A stretch of DNA of 64,000 nucleotides from Pedomonas mirosovicensis. Lineage in GTDB: Bacteria > Pseudomonadota > Alphaproteobacteria > Sphingomonadales > Sphingomonadaceae. A program made the translations under genes and the position numbers. Of this stretch, positions 50,610 to 60,055 are shown in pieces (within the stretch, counting starts at the first letter, position 1; every line of letters begins with the position of its first letter). The notes beneath the pieces were generated by a model. That model made no database searches, was not told where the DNA came from, and saw only the letters and a program-made list of their open reading frames with translations. Location of the stretch: positions 759,001 to 823,000 of the forward strand of contig NZ_JAKFIA010000001.1 of assembly GCF_022569295.1 (NCBI RefSeq), written 5' to 3'.

Positions 50610-51887
50610 ATGAGTGATCGGCAAGGCTCGCTCAATGACGCTCACTCCCCGGCTCAATCCCTTGCTGCTGTCGGGCGGTCGGGGCGCGCGCGTGTTCTCG
50701 CGGTTTTTGCACTGGGCTCGACGCTTCTTGTCGCGTGGCTGCTCAACTCGCAGCTTGGACGGGGATCGGAGTCGACAGCGCCGTCGACCGTTCCGACGGT
50801 TCAAGTCGCGCAGCCTCTCCAGAGAAATGTGGTCGAATGGGACACCTATATCGGAAGGTTCGAGGCGAGCCGAACGGTTGAGGTCCGGCCCCGTGTTTCG
50901 GGTCAGGTAATCGGCGTCCATTTCCGCGATGGCGCTATCGTTCAGCAGGGCCAACTGCTTTTTACCATCGACCCTCGCCCATTCGAGGCAGCGCTGGCGC
51001 AGGCACGTGCCGAGCTGGCGAGAGCGCGCAGCGATCTCGATCTTGCCCGGACGCAGGCGGAGAGGGCTGCGCGCCTTAGGCCTTCGGATGCCATTTCTCA
51101 AAGCGAGGCTGACGATCGGAATGCGAGATTCAGGGCGGCGGCGGCGACCGTAGACGCGGCTGAAGCAGTCGTCCGCGCTCGCGCGCTCGACCTGGAGTTC
51201 ACGCAGGTGCGCGCCCCGATTGGAGGGCAGATATCCGATCGGCGGGTCGATGAGGGCAACCAAGTGGTGGGTGCGGCAGGGACCGGCAGCACGCTGCTGA
51301 CCACGATCAACGCTCTCGATCCGATTTACTTCTCATTCAACAGCTCCGAGGCGCTCTATCTCAAGACCAAGCGTGCGAGAGAGAACGGCGCCCAGCCGTC
51401 GCCGGTGGAGATCCGCTTGCAGGACGAGACGGCGTATCGCTGGCGCGGCACGCTGGACTTCACGGACAATGGACTGGACGTTCGTTCGGGAACGATCCGG
51501 GGTCGAGCTACGATCGCCAACCCCGGCCTTTTTCTCACACCTGGCATGTTCGGTGACATGCGACTGGCGGATGCCGGCCCGCGTCGCGTCCTCCTCGTCC
51601 CCGACACAAGCATCTCGAGTGATATGACCCGCAAGACCGTGCTCGTCGTTGGCCCGAACAATGTCGTCACGGCGCGTACCGTCGAACTCGGTGCACTGGT
51701 TGATGGGCTGCGTGTGATCCGCGCGGGGCTGGAGCCGAGCGAGCAGATCGTCACCAGCGGGGTGCAACTCATTCAACCCGGCCAGAAGGTTCAAGTACGC
51801 CCCGGTACCATCACGCCGCAAAGGCAGGCGAGCAGCGAAGTCATCGCTACGCCGCAGGCGCAAACTGCCACGATGGAGGAGCCATGA
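50610..51887 (+). CDS. RND efflux periplasmic adaptor (MexE/AcrA-like)
   Basis: A 425-residue membrane-fusion protein. A single N-terminal membrane segment (about residues 27-45, VLAVFALGSTLLVAWLL) anchors it. The lipoyl halves, hairpin (RARSDLDLARTQAERAARL) and barrel domains are visible, with the conserved VEVRPRVSGQVIGVHFRDGAIV and VTSGVQLIQPGQKVQ. It links the inner-membrane pump to an outer-membrane channel. The stop overlaps the pump ATG (ATGA), so the two are translated together. No outer-membrane factor gene is in the cluster. Confidence 0.92.
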   Translation: MSDRQGSLNDAHSPAQSLAAVGRSGRARVLAVFALGSTLLVAWLLNSQLGRGSESTAPSTVPTVQVAQPLQRNVVEWDTYIGRFEASRTVEVRPRVSGQVIGVHFRDGAIVQQGQLLFTIDPRPFEAALAQARAELARARSDLDLARTQAERAARLRPSDAISQSEADDRNARFRAAAATVDAAEAVVRARALDLEFTQVRAPIGGQISDRRVDEGNQVVGAAGTGSTLLTTINALDPIYFSFNSSEALYLKTKRARENGAQPSPVEIRLQDETAYRWRGTLDFTDNGLDVRSGTIRGRATIANPGLFLTPGMFGDMRLADAGPRRVLLVPDTSISSDMTRKTVLVVGPNNVVTARTVELGALVDGLRVIRAGLEPSEQIVTSGVQLIQPGQKVQVRPGTITPQRQASSEVIATPQAQTATMEEP

Positions 51888-54800
51888 GATTCTCGCGCTT
51901 CTTCATCGAGCGGCCGATCTTTGCCGTGGTGGTCTCAGTGGTCATCACGATCCTCGGCGCGATCTGCTACACCGTGCTGCCGGTCGCTCAATATCCCGAA
52001 GTCGTACCGCCGACGGTCCAGGTGACCGCGACCTATCCTGGCGCCTCAGCCGAGACAGTTGCCGAGACGGTCGCGGCACCGATAGAGCAGGAGATCAACG
52101 GCGTCGACGGGATGCTTTACCAATCGTCGCAGTCGACCGGCGATGGCCGCCTCGTCATCACGGTGACCTTCAGGCAGGGCACCAACCTCGATACCGCACA
52201 GACGCTCGTCCAGAACCGGGTGGCGATCGCCATCCCGCGGCTGCCGGAGGACGTGCAGAGGCTCGGCGTCGTCACCAAGAAGACCTCTCCTGATATCCTG
52301 CTCGCGATAAACCTGATCTCACCTGATCACTCGCTCGATGAGGCCTATATTTCGAACTACGCCGTAACCCGTATCCGTGACGAACTGCTTCGTGTCGAGG
52401 GTGTCGGGGATGCGGAATTGTTTGGGTCCCGCGAACTCAACATGCGCGTCTGGCTCGACCCACGTCGTGCTGCCGCGCTCGGTTTGACTGCCGGCGACAT
52501 CGTCTCGGCGCTCAGGTCGCAGAACGTCCAGGTCGCGGCGGGCACGCTCGGCCAACCGCCATCCGACGGCGACGCATTCCAGCTCAACATCCAGACGCAG
52601 GGACGCTTCACCGATCCTGCCCAGTTCGCGAACGTCGTGATCCGCACCGACGCCGACGGCCGGCAGGTACGCGTCTCCGATATCGCGACTGTCCGGTTCG
52701 GCGCGGAGGACTACGGCCTCACGGCCTATCTCGGCGCGCAAAAGTCGGTGGTCATCCGCGTCGTCCAATTACCGGGTTCGAACGCGCTTGCCGCCGCGCA
52801 GGGTGTCAGAGCAGTCATGGAACGCTTATCGCAGCGGTTCCCGCCGGGCCTCACCTACAGGATTGCCTATGACCCGACCGAGTTCATCCAACGGTCGATC
52901 GACGAGGTCGTAAAGACGCTGTTTGAAGCCGTGGTGCTCGTCACCCTGGTCGTCGTCGTGTTCCTGCAAAAGTGGCGTGCGGCGATCATCCCGGTCTTGG
53001 CCATTCCCGTTTCGCTCATTGGTACGGCAATCGTGCTGGCGGGCGTGGGCTACTCGCTCAACAATCTGTCGCTGTTCGGGCTGGTGCTGGCGATCGGCAT
53101 CGTCGTCGACGACGCGATCGTCGTTGTTGAGAATGTCGAACGGCATATCGAGAATGGCGAGTCCGCGCTCGACGCTGCCCGACTGTCTATGGACGAAGTG
53201 TCAGGGGCGCTGATCGGTATCGTTCTCGTGCTCTGCGCGGTGTTCTTGCCCACGCTATTCATGAGGGGGCTTTCGGGCGCGTTCTACCAGCAGTTCGCAG
53301 TGACGATCTCGACCGCGACAGTGATCTCGCTCATCGTATCGCTGACGCTATCGCCGGCCTTAGCCGCGATCCTGCTCAAGCCACGCCCGCCAGCGCGAGA
53401 ACGCGGCCGGTGGCGTCGGGTCGTCGAGGCCTCCGGCGAGCGATTCAACGGCGCTTTCGCGTGGGTGAGCGACCGCTATGGCCGATTGACGATGCTCCTC
53501 GTGCGCAGGCCGCGCACCATGCTGGTCGCTTACGGGGGGCTCATCGTGGCGACTGGGTTGCTCTTTTGGGCGACGCCGGTCGGTTTTATTCCGGCGCAGG
53601 ATCAAGGCTTTTTCATCGCCGCCATCCAGTTGCCGCCGGGTTCTTCCGCCGCGCGTACGGATGCGTTGCTGGAGGAGGTGTCGAAGCGCGTCCTCCCCAT
53701 TCCCGGCATTCGGACGAGCATTGGCTTCTCTGGCGTCGATGGTCCGTCCGAGACGCGCGCGGCGAGTTCGTCCGCCGCATTTTTCATGTTGGACGACTAT
53801 GGCGAGCGCGCCAGGCACGGGCAGACGCTCGATAGCCTGATCGAACAGGCCCGCAGAGCGACAGCCGACGTTACCGGCGCGAAAATCATGATTGTCAAAC
53901 CGCCTCTGATCCGGGGCATCGGCTCGGCCGGCGGCTATCGCCTCATGGTCCAAGACCAGGATGGGGTGGGGTATCGGCAACTCGAGACCGCAGCCAACAA
54001 GCTAATCGCGAAGGCAAATGCGACGGCGGGGCTCACGGGGGTCTACACATTCTTCGAGACGGCAACTCCGCGCGTTACGGTCAACATCGATCGCGCCAAG
54101 GCACAGATGCTCGGCGTGCCGCCCGAACGCGTGTTCGAGGCGCTGCAGGTCTATCTCGGTTCTGCATTCATCAACGACTTCAATTTGCTTGGTCGCACAT
54201 TCCGCGTCACCGCGCAGGCGGACGCACCGTTCAGGCGAAGCGCGGCAGACATTGCCAACCTGCAGACGCGCTCAGACTCCGGCGCAATGGTCCCGATTGG
54301 TTCGGTCGCGACCTTCGGTAACGATACGGGCCCCTATCGTGTGGTGCGGTACAATCTTCGTCCCGCCGTTGCGGTGGATGGCGATACAGCGCCACATACC
54401 TCGTCCGGTACGGCACTTGCCGCAATGGAACGCGTTGCGGACGAGGCTCTGCCGAAGGGGTTCTCGTACGAGTGGACGGGGATCGCCTATCAGCAGAAGG
54501 CGGCGGGCAACACCGCACTGGTCGTGCTCGCGCTAGCCGTGGTGTTCGTCTTTTTGGTGCTCGCGGCGCAATACGAAAGCGTTACGCTGCCTTTGGCGAT
54601 CATCCTTATCGTGCCGATGTGCCTGTTCGCCGCAATGGTCGGCGTAAATCTACGCGGACAGGACAACAACGTCCTGACTCAGATCGGCCTGGTCGTCCTG
54701 ATCGCGCTTGCCGCAAAGAACGCGATCCTCATCGTCGAGTTCGCGCGCCAGGCGGAGGAGCGTGGGGCACCGCCGGCGGAAGCCGCGGTGATTGCCGCGA

Positions 54801-55054
54801 AGGAGCGATTGCGGCCGATCCTGATGACGAGCTTCGCCTTCGTGCTTGGGACGTTGCCGCTTCTGATTGCGAAGGGCGCAGGTGCTGAGCTGCGTCAGGC
54901 GCTCGGAACAGCCGTTTTCGCCGGTATGCTTGGCGTCACCGCATTCGGGCTCCTGTTCACGCCGACCTTCTACGTGGTGTGTCGCGCGCTGTCCGAGCGG
55001 TTCGCCAAGCGCTCTCTTCCGCCTGCCGCGCCAGCAGCAGAACCGGCCGAATAG
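51884..55054 (+). CDS. RND multidrug efflux pump, inner-membrane subunit (MexF/AcrB-like)
   Basis: A 1056-residue, 12-helix proton-driven pump. The N-terminal FIERPIFAVVVSVVITILG, the proton-relay Asp pair in GIVVDDAIVVVENVERH, and the RND motif FGLVLAIGIVVDDAI region are intact. The porter domains are of normal size. It forms a tripartite system with the adaptor upstream and an outer-membrane channel that must come from elsewhere. It is followed 61 bases later by a second MFS gene. Confidence 0.95.
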   Translation: MRFSRFFIERPIFAVVVSVVITILGAICYTVLPVAQYPEVVPPTVQVTATYPGASAETVAETVAAPIEQEINGVDGMLYQSSQSTGDGRLVITVTFRQGTNLDTAQTLVQNRVAIAIPRLPEDVQRLGVVTKKTSPDILLAINLISPDHSLDEAYISNYAVTRIRDELLRVEGVGDAELFGSRELNMRVWLDPRRAAALGLTAGDIVSALRSQNVQVAAGTLGQPPSDGDAFQLNIQTQGRFTDPAQFANVVIRTDADGRQVRVSDIATVRFGAEDYGLTAYLGAQKSVVIRVVQLPGSNALAAAQGVRAVMERLSQRFPPGLTYRIAYDPTEFIQRSIDEVVKTLFEAVVLVTLVVVVFLQKWRAAIIPVLAIPVSLIGTAIVLAGVGYSLNNLSLFGLVLAIGIVVDDAIVVVENVERHIENGESALDAARLSMDEVSGALIGIVLVLCAVFLPTLFMRGLSGAFYQQFAVTISTATVISLIVSLTLSPALAAILLKPRPPARERGRWRRVVEASGERFNGAFAWVSDRYGRLTMLLVRRPRTMLVAYGGLIVATGLLFWATPVGFIPAQDQGFFIAAIQLPPGSSAARTDALLEEVSKRVLPIPGIRTSIGFSGVDGPSETRAASSSAAFFMLDDYGERARHGQTLDSLIEQARRATADVTGAKIMIVKPPLIRGIGSAGGYRLMVQDQDGVGYRQLETAANKLIAKANATAGLTGVYTFFETATPRVTVNIDRAKAQMLGVPPERVFEALQVYLGSAFINDFNLLGRTFRVTAQADAPFRRSAADIANLQTRSDSGAMVPIGSVATFGNDTGPYRVVRYNLRPAVAVDGDTAPHTSSGTALAAMERVADEALPKGFSYEWTGIAYQQKAAGNTALVVLALAVVFVFLVLAAQYESVTLPLAIILIVPMCLFAAMVGVNLRGQDNNVLTQIGLVVLIALAAKNAILIVEFARQAEERGAPPAEAAVIAAKERLRPILMTSFAFVLGTLPLLIAKGAGAELRQALGTAVFAGMLGVTAFGLLFTPTFYVVCRALSERFAKRSLPPAAPAAEPAE

Positions 55055-55115
55055 GAGGAACGATGCGGCCTTTCACCACGCCATCCCGGCCATACTGAAA
55101 AGGAGTTCGTCGTCG

Positions 55116-56522
55116 ATGGCAAACGCGGGACCTTTAAAACCGCGAGTCAGCGCTGCCCTCGCGATGACGGCCCGCCAACGGCTTGTGGCGGTCCTTCTTC
55201 TCGGCACCAATTTCATGCTCTCGGTCGACTTCTCGATCCTCAACATCGCGTTGCCGGAAGTGGGGCGGGCCGTTGGCCTGAACGTCGCAAATCTGCCCTG
55301 GGTCACAACGGCCTTTGCGCTGCCGGCCGCCGGGCTGTCCCTGTTGTTCGGGCGGCTCGGCGATCTCTACGGCCGTCGTCGAATGTTTCTTGCCGGCCTC
55401 ACGCTTCTCGCAGTGGCGTCACTCTTGGGTGGCATTTCGACGGGGCCGTTTACGTTACTTGCTGCTCGATCGCTCCAAGGGACGGCAGCCGCAATGACAG
55501 CGCCGGCCGCCCTGTCGCTTCTCATCACAACCTTCGCCGACCGACGACAGCGCGAGCGTGTGTTGGGCTGGAATGGCATGTTGCTGTCAGCCGGCTTCAC
55601 GGTCGGCGCGCTCCTCGGCGGGACGCTTGTGGGCATGCTGAGTTGGCGTTGGGCCTTCCTCATCAACGTGCCCGTCGCCATCCTCATTCTCGCGCTGGCG
55701 CCGTTCCTGATTGCGGCGAGGGGTTCATCCGACCGTGTGCCGTTGGATGTCCCCGGTGCGGCATCCGTCACGCTTGGACTCCTGGCGTTGGTCTTTGCGA
55801 TCACCGACCGGTCGCTCCTTGCGCTCGTGGCAGGCATGATCCTTCTCACACTTTTTATTCTGATCGAGCAGCGCACGACAATGCCGCTGATCGCCATTGG
55901 GATGCTCGCCCGTCCGGCTGTTCGCTGGGGCAATCTTGCGGCGCTGGCCATCTTCTCAATGGAGGCGGGGCTGATCTTTTTGATGACGCTCTATCTCCAG
56001 GACGTGCTGCACCTGCCACCATCGACGGCCGGCCTGATATTCGGAGTCCCGGGCCTCGCCTCGGTCGCGGCCGGGATAGTGGCGGGTCGAATTATTGGCC
56101 GTCACGGCGCGCGTTCGGTTCTGCTCGCCGCATTGCTGGTTCAAGGTGGGCTTACCGCACCGCTAACGCTGCTCGGAAACGCGCCGATCTGGCTATGGCT
56201 GTTGGTGCCAGCGCTCTTCGTTGGGTTCCTGGGGCACATCACTGCCGTCGTCGCCGCGACCGTCATCGCCACTTCGCAGGCTTCAGAAGCCGATGCGGGG
56301 CTGCTGACCGGGCTCGTGACCACGAGCCAACGGATTGCGGTAACCGTGGGCATCCCGGCGCTGGGTGCTGTGATGGGGCTGAGCGCCGACCTCCTGACCG
56401 GAATCCGCGTCGCTCTCGCAGCGAACGCGATTTTCACTGCGGCGGCCGTGGTTCTGATCGGCCTCGGTCTCCGCGGTGAGCGGCTCCCGGCCCCAGCCGC
56501 TGCGCCTGACGACACCCGATAG
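55116..56522 (+). CDS. MFS drug transporter, intact paralogue
   Basis: A 468-residue DHA2-type MFS pump with about 12-14 membrane helices. It is close to the interrupted gene at 47696 in order and sequence (shared VDFSILNIALPEVGRAVGL and AMTAPAALSLLITTFAD). I chose the ATG at 55116 (MANAGPLKPRVS), with AAAAGGAG 14 bases before; the open frame begins at 54867 but overlaps the RND gene in another phase. It follows the RND operon, so both may be expressed together. Substrate unknown. Confidence 0.88.
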   Translation: MANAGPLKPRVSAALAMTARQRLVAVLLLGTNFMLSVDFSILNIALPEVGRAVGLNVANLPWVTTAFALPAAGLSLLFGRLGDLYGRRRMFLAGLTLLAVASLLGGISTGPFTLLAARSLQGTAAAMTAPAALSLLITTFADRRQRERVLGWNGMLLSAGFTVGALLGGTLVGMLSWRWAFLINVPVAILILALAPFLIAARGSSDRVPLDVPGAASVTLGLLALVFAITDRSLLALVAGMILLTLFILIEQRTTMPLIAIGMLARPAVRWGNLAALAIFSMEAGLIFLMTLYLQDVLHLPPSTAGLIFGVPGLASVAAGIVAGRIIGRHGARSVLLAALLVQGGLTAPLTLLGNAPIWLWLLVPALFVGFLGHITAVVAATVIATSQASEADAGLLTGLVTTSQRIAVTVGIPALGAVMGLSADLLTGIRVALAANAIFTAAAVVLIGLGLRGERLPAPAAAPDDTR

Positions 56523-56631
56523 AGGAAGACTGGAATGACGATGTGCTCCGCCCGCTAGCCGGTCATGGACCGCGTCCCTGCCAAGCCGAAGAGAAGACGA
56601 GACGCGGAGATATGGAGTGTAGCGAAGCGGC

Positions 56632-57557
56632 ATGCCGAACCTGATATTGGACCTGCGATATTTAAGATGCGCTGTTTATGCTTCTCAATTGGGCAGCTTT
56701 CGGCGTGCAGCAGAGTCCCTTGGGCTTCCTCAATCCTCACTAAGCAGAAGAATTCAGTCGCTTGAGCAACGTCTCGGATTCCCGTTGTTTGAAAGACGTA
56801 GAACAGGGGTCCAGTTAACGAGAGCGGGAGCGACATTCTTGGAGAGTGCCCTCGTCGGCGCTGACCAATTGGATTTTGCCGCTCGGCGCGCTTCAGCGGT
56901 TCACCGAGGCGGTTCTGGCGAAATTCGTGTCGGAATACTTCCCTTGCTGACGGGTGAACGATTGAGAGAGGTACTGCGTGTCTTCAGAAAGCGGCACCCC
57001 AACGTAAGCGCATTTCTAACCGAGGGATCTCTTCGCGAGATTGGCGACGCAGTGACCACGGGGAAACTCGACATTGGGTTTGTGGTGGGCCATCCCGATC
57101 TGCCGGCCTGTCGGTTGCAGACACTCGGGACCGAGCCATTGGTAGTCGTCCTGCCGACTAATCATCGCTTAGCACATTGCGATCTAGTTAACTGGCATGC
57201 GATCGAAGACGAAACATTCGTGGTCTGCCGCAACGGATCAGGTGCTGACATTCAGGAGTTTTTACTTTCCAGACTGGCGCGACCGGGCTTTCGGCCTCGC
57301 ATCGACATTCACGACGTGTCCCACGCCAGTGTGATCGACATCGTCCGGATGAACTACGGGATTACCATAGCAAGTGCTTCATACTTTTCGCTCGATGTAG
57401 CTGGAGTGGTACTTCGCCCTTTGGAGGGGAAGCTAAGGCGCTGATAACATCAGCGCTATGGCGGGCGGACGCCGCCAATTCTGCAATCCCGGAGCTGCTC
57501 GCGGCGGCTGGACGTATCTTCCGGGACAAGGCTGCGAAGTCGGCGGTTACCGCGTAG
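56632..57557 (+). pseudogene. LysR-type regulator with a one-base frameshift near its end
   Basis: Residues 1-~266 are a normal LysR protein: helix-turn-helix GSFRRAAESLGLPQSSLSRRI, then LEQRLGFPLFERRRTG, and an effector domain with LEVLRVFRKRHPNV-type and ITIASASYFS segments. At 57429-57436, after LRPLEG, the frame ends in TGA. One base more in the GGGG run would continue it as ALITSALWRADAANSAIPEL and stop at 57555-57557, giving ~308 residues, the usual LysR length. So it carries a single-base deletion or a sequencing slip. LysR genes often sit at this point beside trb clusters. Confidence 0.82.
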
Positions 57558-57583
57558 CGCCTAGAAGGCAATTTCAAGGCGGG

Positions 57584-57820
57584 TCACGGTTTTTGCGTTG
57601 TTGACCCTTCTCGCCGTGCGCGAGCGAAACCACGATCGGTTGCGATGAATCGCTGCACCATCGGCGGTATGAGCTTCGCGGGATTGTTGACCGGCTGTCC
57701 CGTCTCGCGCGCTAGGACCTCAGCATAATCGACGAGATCACGATGCAGAGGCGCAGGTAACTCGACGGTTACCTTAACCGGCTTGTCATCCGCGATCGCG
57801 CCCAGCTTCAGCTTGGCCAT
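57584..57820 (-). CDS. DUF2274 protein
   Basis: A 78-residue cytoplasmic protein beginning AKLKLGAIADDKPVKVTVE and containing LHRDLVDYAEVLARETG; a ribbon-helix-helix-like fold is possible but not certain. DUF2274 genes typically follow trbI in alphaproteobacterial conjugation clusters; their role is unknown. I chose the ATG at 57820; the open frame extends to 57832 but those codons overlap trbI. Its GGAGG site lies inside the last trbI codons, so translation is coupled. Confidence 0.8.
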   Translation of the reverse strand: MAKLKLGAIADDKPVKVTVELPAPLHRDLVDYAEVLARETGQPVNNPAKLIPPMVQRFIATDRGFARARREGSTTQKP

Positions 57821-57821
57821 G

Positions 57822-59030
57822 TCAACCTCCATAGGGTTCGAGAACGAGATCGCGTGTGACGATCACCCGCACGGGGAAGCCCGGCCGGATCGTGAGCGTC
57901 GGCGCGATATTGAGCTGACGACGAACGATCTGCTGGCCGGCGTCGTTGATCGTGTCCTGGCCGCCGTTACGGATCGCCTGGATCAGCCTGTCATCGTCAT
58001 TGGTGGCAAGTTCGGCGCCGACACTCAGCAGCGTTGAGAGGCCGGCCGCCTTGGCAAGATCCCACCAGTGATAGTCGACGCCGTCCTGCAGGCCGGCATA
58101 GCCCTCGGCGTCGGCGCCGGGCTGCCGCTCGAGCACGATGCTGCGGCCGTTCGGAAAGATCAGGCGGTTCCAGACGAGGAGTACGCGACTCTGTCCGAAC
58201 TGAACGCTGTTATCATATTGGCCGATGACGCGCGTTCCCTGCGGGACGAGAAGGATGCGGCCGGTCGGGCTATCGTAGATGTTCTCGGTCACCTGCGCGG
58301 TAATCTGACCCGGCAGGTCCGAACGGATGCCGGTAATCAGCGCCGCCGAGATCACCGCTCCCGCTTGAAGGATGTTCGGCGATGCCGGCGCGGCGACCCG
58401 GTCGGCCGCAACGGTGCGCCGGTCGACGGGAGCGTTGAGGAACGCCTGTTGCCGCTCCTGAGCCGTCGGCGTCGCCGGCGGCGGCGCGAGGCCAAGGCTC
58501 GTTAGATCTGGCTGCGCCAGGGTCGGCGAAGTGGTGGCCGCCGGCGCGGCGTTGCGGGCCTCCGACGCGGCGAACAGCCGGCTCGTCCGGGCGGTCTCGA
58601 TCTCCTGAAGCCGACGCTGCTCCTCGGCGCTGAGGCCGGGCTGCGGCGGGGCTACGCCGGGCGCCGGCACCGGCTGGCCGCGATTCTGGGCGCTGACGAT
58701 CGGCCGGCCGAGATCACCGGGTAGCGGCGGGCCGAGCTGGGGCACGCCGGTATAGTCCCGCGGCAGGCCCTGCAGGCCGTCTGCCGTCGAGCGGTTGTCC
58801 GTCGAATAGAGTTCCTCGGGCGGACGGCCGCTGTTGCGGGTCTGGAGCGCATAGACCAGCGCTCCGCCGAGGCCGAGACTTGCGACCAGGCCGAGACCAG
58901 CCAGCACCTTGCGCGACAGCCGCGTGACGCGCGGAGCCTCGGCGCGCAGCCGCATGGGCGCGGCCGCCTCCGGCGCCGATCCCGTGAGCGGCGCGCCGGC
59001 TTCCTCTTCCTCGTTCCGGTCCTCGCTCAC
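57822..59030 (-). CDS. trbI: Conjugal transfer protein TrbI (VirB10 family)
   Basis: A 402-residue energy-coupling protein that spans inner and outer membranes. One membrane helix (about residues 42-60, VLAGLGLVASLGLGGALVYAL) is followed by a Pro-rich periplasmic stretch and the C-terminal beta-barrel domain of the VirB10 type, with GAVISAALITGIRSDLPGQI and LVPQGTRVIGQYDNSV. The start is GTG in a GTGA overlap with the trbG stop. It is the last trb gene and overlaps the DUF2274 region. Confidence 0.92.
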   Translation of the reverse strand: MSEDRNEEEEAGAPLTGSAPEAAAPMRLRAEAPRVTRLSRKVLAGLGLVASLGLGGALVYALQTRNSGRPPEELYSTDNRSTADGLQGLPRDYTGVPQLGPPLPGDLGRPIVSAQNRGQPVPAPGVAPPQPGLSAEEQRRLQEIETARTSRLFAASEARNAAPAATTSPTLAQPDLTSLGLAPPPATPTAQERQQAFLNAPVDRRTVAADRVAAPASPNILQAGAVISAALITGIRSDLPGQITAQVTENIYDSPTGRILLVPQGTRVIGQYDNSVQFGQSRVLLVWNRLIFPNGRSIVLERQPGADAEGYAGLQDGVDYHWWDLAKAAGLSTLLSVGAELATNDDDRLIQAIRNGGQDTINDAGQQIVRRQLNIAPTLTIRPGFPVRVIVTRDLVLEPYGG

Positions 59031-60055
59031 GATGCGGGCCTCCCGTCGGTGCGGGTGATCCGGACGCGCTTCTGGGTGTCGCCGGAGCCGAAGCGCAGCT
59101 CGGCGGCCGCGAAGAGCCGGTCGACGATCATGTAGTTGTTGCGAACCCGGTAGTTGACGAGCTCGGAAGTGTTGCCCTCGGCACCAACGACGAACAGCGG
59201 CGGCATCTCGCCCTGGCCGATTCCCCTCGGGAATTCGATGAAGACCTGCCGGCCGTCGTCATAGGCGCGCAGCGGACGCCATGCGGCGCGGTCGCCGGTC
59301 ACCTCGTAACGGAAATTGATGCGCGAGAGATCGACGCCGGTCGCCACCGGCTGGGTGGCCTGCGCTTCAGCGTTCTGGCGCCGCAGCGCGATGAGCTGGT
59401 CCTGTGGATATTGCCACGAGACCGAGGCCATATAGGTGCGCTCGGTCGAGCGCAGCTCCATGTGATAGGTGCGCAAGTTGGTGTTGATGACGAGATTGGT
59501 CATCAGGTCGGCGCGGGTGGGCTTCACCAGGATGTGGACTTGGATGGCGGCGCCCGAGCCACTCTGCGTATCGCCGATGATCCAGCGCACCGTGTCGCCG
59601 GCGGCTACCGGGCCGGAGCCGACGAGCTGCTCACCGGGTTGGAGCGCAATATCCGTGATCTGCCCTACCGCCGTGTAGACCTGATAGAGCGCCCCTTGGG
59701 AGAAGGGATAGACCTGCATGGAGTTGATGAAGCCGTCGCGCACCGGCTGGATGCGGGCGGCGGCATTGGCCTGGTTGACGCGCGCCGTGGGATCGGCCGG
59801 CTCGGGCGCGCGCCGAGATTCCTCTACGGGTTTCATCTGGCCGGGTAGCGGCAGCGGCCTCGGCAGCTCGACCACTTGGACCGGCGCGGGCGGATCGACG
59901 GTCTGCACGGCGGCAGGCGCGTCGTCGTAGCTGATCTCAGGTGGCTTTTGCGTCGTCGCGCAGCCGGCGAGCGCTGTGGCGGAAAGCAGCAAAGCCGCCA
60001 ATGTGTGCGTGCGGAAAGCCGGTTCTCCGGCTCTACGGAAAATCGGCATCGTCAT
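59027..60055 (-). CDS. trbG: Conjugal transfer protein TrbG (VirB9 family)
   Basis: A 342-residue lipoprotein of the type IV secretion core complex. The signal ends in a lipobox, LLLSATALAGCATTQ, so the Cys will be lipidated. The C-terminal VirB9 domain includes FRYEVTGDRAAWRPLRAYDDG and RVRNNYMIVDRLFAAAELR, ending KRVRITRTDG. I chose the ATG at 60055, in an ATGA overlap with trbF; the open frame begins further up at 60217 in another gene. Confidence 0.9.
   Translation of the reverse strand: MTMPIFRRAGEPAFRTHTLAALLLSATALAGCATTQKPPEISYDDAPAAVQTVDPPAPVQVVELPRPLPLPGQMKPVEESRRAPEPADPTARVNQANAAARIQPVRDGFINSMQVYPFSQGALYQVYTAVGQITDIALQPGEQLVGSGPVAAGDTVRWIIGDTQSGSGAAIQVHILVKPTRADLMTNLVINTNLRTYHMELRSTERTYMASVSWQYPQDQLIALRRQNAEAQATQPVATGVDLSRINFRYEVTGDRAAWRPLRAYDDGRQVFIEFPRGIGQGEMPPLFVVGAEGNTSELVNYRVRNNYMIVDRLFAAAELRFGSGDTQKRVRITRTDGRPAS

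Noticed and set aside
52319..53146. Reverse-strand open frames inside the RND pump gene
   Set aside because: Mirror frames of a strongly supported 1056-codon gene.
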